From contig NZ_SMOG01000005.1 in the NCBI RefSeq assembly GCF_004353895.1, positions 1 to 64,000 of the forward strand: DNA of 64,000 bases. The letters are read 5' to 3'. The translations under genes were made by a program, and so were the position numbers. The notes beneath the pieces are model-generated. The model worked only from the letters and a program-made list of their open reading frames with translations, was not told where the DNA came from and made no database searches. This stretch comes from Candidatus Syntrophosphaera thermopropionivorans (GTDB lineage Bacteria > Cloacimonadota > Cloacimonadia > Cloacimonadales > Cloacimonadaceae). Positions 61,833 through 64,000 of the stretch are shown here, piece after piece; the first letter of the stretch is position 1, and each line of letters starts with the position of its first letter.

Positions 61833-62099
61833 ATGGAATTCATTTTACCTGATGGAAAAATTTTAGAACTGGAACAAGTCCGTAAGGTCTCCAGGATTCG
61901 TGATTTGGGTTTAGAAAAGGACTCTATTGAATATAGTAAGATAGCTTTTGAGATTCATTTAAAGGGTCATAAAATAATAGAGGTAGGTGAACGCTATCAT
62001 TATGCTGATTGGGCTGAAAAATTGAAGAAATTAACCACGATTAGAAATAATTTGATTAACGCTCTAAAAGAGGCAGGAATACAATTTGAAGAGGAGTAA
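61833..62099 (+). CDS. Small protein of unknown function
   Basis: The 88-aa cytoplasmic protein begins MEFILPDGKILELEQVRKVS and contains IAFEIHLKGHKIIEVGERYHYADWAEKLK, a compact beta-then-helix layout. The start follows AATGAGG. I do not recognise the family. It stands alone with its own promoter-like element and a downstream hairpin, so it is probably expressed. Confidence 0.75.
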   Translation: MEFILPDGKILELEQVRKVSRIRDLGLEKDSIEYSKIAFEIHLKGHKIIEVGERYHYADWAEKLKKLTTIRNNLINALKEAGIQFEEE

Positions 62100-62135
62100 A
62101 AAACTTAATTATTAGTGTTAATAAGAAGGAAGGGC

Positions 62136-62165
62136 AGGAAAACCATTTTCCTCTATTTTTTAGCT
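62136..62165 (+). terminator. Intrinsic terminator after 88-aa ORF
   Basis: AGGAAAA (62136-62142), loop CCA, TTTTCCT (62146-62152), then CTATTTTTTAG. It abuts the stop codon of the convergent ddl. Confidence 0.65.
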
Positions 62166-63088
62166 AAAGAAACGATTTTATCTACTAATTCTGGAAAGTT
62201 TATTCCAACTGCTTTTGCTGCCATAGGAGTAAGGCTTAAATCTGTCATTCCAGGAAGAGTATTAACTTCCAGAAAATAAGGTTTATTTCCATCATAGCGA
62301 AAATCAATTCTGGCATATCCTTTTAACCCAAAAATCTTCCATAATCTTTCGGCATAAAGTTGAATAAGCTGAGAAACTGATTCTTCTACTGGTGCTGGAC
62401 AAAGATATTCAGAGTGACCTTTACTGTATTTATTATTAAAGTCATACCAGCCATTTAAAGGTCTAATTTCTATTAAGGGTAACGCTTTCCCATCAAGAAC
62501 TGTTGCGGTTAATTCTTTCCCGGGAATATATTGCTCTAAAAGAACGCTATCAGAATAAGTTAAAGCAAGTTTTACGGCATCCTTCAACTCAAATAATTTG
62601 TCTACTATACTTATTCCAACGGAAGAACCACTGTCATTTGGTTTAACTATTATAGGCAGTCCAAGTTTTGCCTCTATAGCGGAAAAATCAATCGGATCCT
62701 GATAATCATTTAGTAAATCTTCCCTCATAAGAATATATTCAGGAGCGGGAATGCCTTCATCTAAAGCCATAAGCTTTGAAACATATTTATCCATGGTAAG
62801 AGTGCAAGCTTTAGGCCCAGAACCGGTATATTTAAAACCAGCAAGAGAAAGAGCCGCTTGTAATTCACCATTTTCACCTGTACCACCATGAAGACCAATA
62901 AATACAATGGAAATCCTCTCCGTCCTAAGTTTGCTGATTAAGGAGTAAAAATCAGAATAATCAGCTGGATCAAGCTCTATAACCTCATATCCTTTTTCTC
63001 TCAAGGCTTTTGCAATGGCTTCACCACTTCTCAAAGAGATTTCTCTTTCGGGAGAAGTTCCACCTTCTAAAACTGCTATTTTATCCAT
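62153..63088 (-). CDS. ddl: D-alanine-D-alanine ligase
   Basis: The 311-aa ATP-grasp enzyme makes D-Ala-D-Ala for peptidoglycan. It opens MDKIAVLEGGTSPEREISLRSG and has IVFIGLHGGTGENGELQ, LGLPIIVKPNDSGSSVGISIV (ATP-binding), and YARIDFRYDGNKPYFLEVNTLPGMT with metal ligands. I chose the ATG at 63088, with GAGAGA upstream; a GTG at 63100 overlaps the preceding stop (GTGA) and would add four residues. It is coupled to the upstream GNAT-fold gene. Confidence 0.95.
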   Translation of the reverse strand: MDKIAVLEGGTSPEREISLRSGEAIAKALREKGYEVIELDPADYSDFYSLISKLRTERISIVFIGLHGGTGENGELQAALSLAGFKYTGSGPKACTLTMDKYVSKLMALDEGIPAPEYILMREDLLNDYQDPIDFSAIEAKLGLPIIVKPNDSGSSVGISIVDKLFELKDAVKLALTYSDSVLLEQYIPGKELTATVLDGKALPLIEIRPLNGWYDFNNKYSKGHSEYLCPAPVEESVSQLIQLYAERLWKIFGLKGYARIDFRYDGNKPYFLEVNTLPGMTDLSLTPMAAKAVGINFPELVDKIVSLAKK

Positions 63089-63096
63089 AATTTCTC

Positions 63097-64000
63097 TCAC
63101 TTTTCTATTATAAAAAACAACTCTAATTTAAATCCCATTGCCGCTTTAAATCGTGCGACATCAGGATTATTTCCACCACAAAAATCTATCTTATCAAATC
63201 TTCCCCTTAGACTTTCTATGAAAGTTAGATAATGAACAACACTGGCACCATTTTTCATCTCTTCAGGAAGAGTGCTTAACATAATTAGATATGCTCTATC
63301 ATCTTCTTTTCCACCCAATACTAAGCTTGAACTTACAACTTTTCCTTCTCTTCTAAGGTTGAATTGAGAAAGTAATTGATGCTGATACAAGTCCTCCATC
63401 CATTTTTGAAAGGCACTATAAGCTAACCCTAAATCTTTATTTAGCCGTTGATATAATATCTTGAGCAAATGGATAAACTCTTCTGGAAGGAATTGTTCAT
63501 CCAACTGATAATTATAAATGGACGCTTTGCTTAATTTTGTTTTCTCATCATATAAGAGTTTTAGTGGTTCCTGAAAATCATAGGTAAATGTATAGAGCGG
63601 TTTTGCTTTATAATTTTTCCAGGTGAAACCTCTTACATCATAGTTTTCTGGCATTAGTTTGAATTTCATCTTTTTATAATGAGCTTTCAACCATATTGCT
63701 ATGTCGGAACTGATATTAAGTTCATCCAGTAGTCTACGATTTTCTCCCTTTTTTCCTAAGTTGTAAAACCATAGTCCTTGATAATAAGAACTCGTAGGAC
63801 AAATAAGATAACTGATTCCCAATTTTTTCTTTTCATAGAGGGGCATAACTGCCTTTATCTCATCACCTTTATAACAGACAAGTTGTTTGGCTTCACAGTT
63901 ATGAAGATTTTGGACTGCTAACATAAAATCCGGATTTATCCATAGAGGGCAATAGGACAGACCTTCTTTACTTGGAAAACGTGCTACAATATTATATCGG
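63097..64000 (-). CDS. GNAT/FemAB-like protein, partial (5' end beyond window)
   Basis: The frame stays open to the right edge: upstream of the internal ATG at 63924 it continues SYCPLWINPDF and RYNIVARFPSKEGL, so the true start lies past 64000. The visible part has a GNAT-like fold of the Acetyltransf_6/FemAB type (GKVVSSSLVLGG, RAYLIMLSTLPEEMKNG, IDFCGGNNPDVARFKAAMGF near the C-terminus). FemAB-like proteins add amino acids or acyl groups to cell-wall precursors or lipids. Overlap of its stop with the ddl start region suggests an envelope role, but the substrate is unknown. Confidence 0.8.
   Translation of the reverse strand, partial: RYNIVARFPSKEGLSYCPLWINPDFMLAVQNLHNCEAKQLVCYKGDEIKAVMPLYEKKKLGISYLICPTSSYYQGLWFYNLGKKGENRRLLDELNISSDIAIWLKAHYKKMKFKLMPENYDVRGFTWKNYKAKPLYTFTYDFQEPLKLLYDEKTKLSKASIYNYQLDEQFLPEEFIHLLKILYQRLNKDLGLAYSAFQKWMEDLYQHQLLSQFNLRREGKVVSSSLVLGGKEDDRAYLIMLSTLPEEMKNGASVVHYLTFIESLRGRFDKIDFCGGNNPDVARFKAAMGFKLELFFIIEK

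Overview
The window is about 64 kb of an AT-rich, gene-dense bacterial chromosome. Its gene content points to the phylum Cloacimonadota, close to Candidatus Cloacimonas. Three things support this. Lysine fermentation genes (kdd, kamA and a downstream P-loop gene) lie near a butyrate kinase. Secreted proteins end in FlgD-like/T9SS-type sorting domains, and a PorV-like outer membrane protein sits beside one of them. Tandem GWxTD-domain proteins precede no other recognised locus than dnaE. The assignment is inferred from gene content; no 16S rRNA gene is present.

Layout. 1-4.1 kb is a decayed accessory region. It holds two intact-looking secreted or anchored protein genes among minus-strand relics of a phage lysozyme, a probable phage head-morphogenesis protein and a restriction-modification methylase; two of these relics occur twice. 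4.1-9.8 kb (minus) carries malQ, holA, uppP, a divergent polysaccharide deacetylase and a membrane protein. 9.9-15.7 kb (plus) carries a TPR lipoprotein, a stand-alone UmuD-like S24 protein, a giant outer-membrane protein and a TSUP permease. 15.8-30 kb is the core expression block: tRNA-Thr, Tyr, Gly, Thr, tuf, rpmG, tRNA-Trp, secE, nusG, rplKAJL, rpoBC, rpsLG.

30-34.2 kb has a secreted C10 peptidase with cohesin-like modules and butyrate kinase. Their flanking intergenic DNA contains 11-bp tandem arrays and a cluster of DnaA-box-like 9-mers. 34.5-41.2 kb (plus) is a long run of overlapping genes: SpoU methylase, tdk, yggT, a DivIVA-like gene, punA, dksA, lspA, a CTD-bearing secreted protein, PorV-like, and a small membrane protein. 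41.3-48.4 kb (minus) has a UPF0173 hydrolase and a dnaE-GWxTD-GWxTD operon, with tRNA-Pro on the plus strand between them. 48.6-53.5 kb (plus) has kdd-kamA-kamB-like and a CDF transporter. 53.6-56 kb has two glycosyltransferases, the second a pseudogene. 56-64 kb is mainly minus: an Omp28-like CTD protein, HAD phosphatase, rsmI, kbl, tRNA-Leu with the rare anticodon AAG, secG, ddl, and a GNAT-fold protein that runs off the right edge.

How it fits together. The picture is an anaerobic amino-acid fermenter (lysine 2,3-aminomutase, 3,5-diaminohexanoate dehydrogenase, butyrate kinase, 2-amino-3-ketobutyrate CoA ligase) with a diderm envelope and exported, sorting-tagged proteins. No complete novel defence or mobile system is visible. 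The most notable signals are the duplicated phage/R-M debris, the tRNA-Leu(AAG), the natural Rif-region substitutions in RpoB, the 11-bp tandem arrays with the DnaA-box cluster, and a recurrent TTGACA element ahead of most transcription units.
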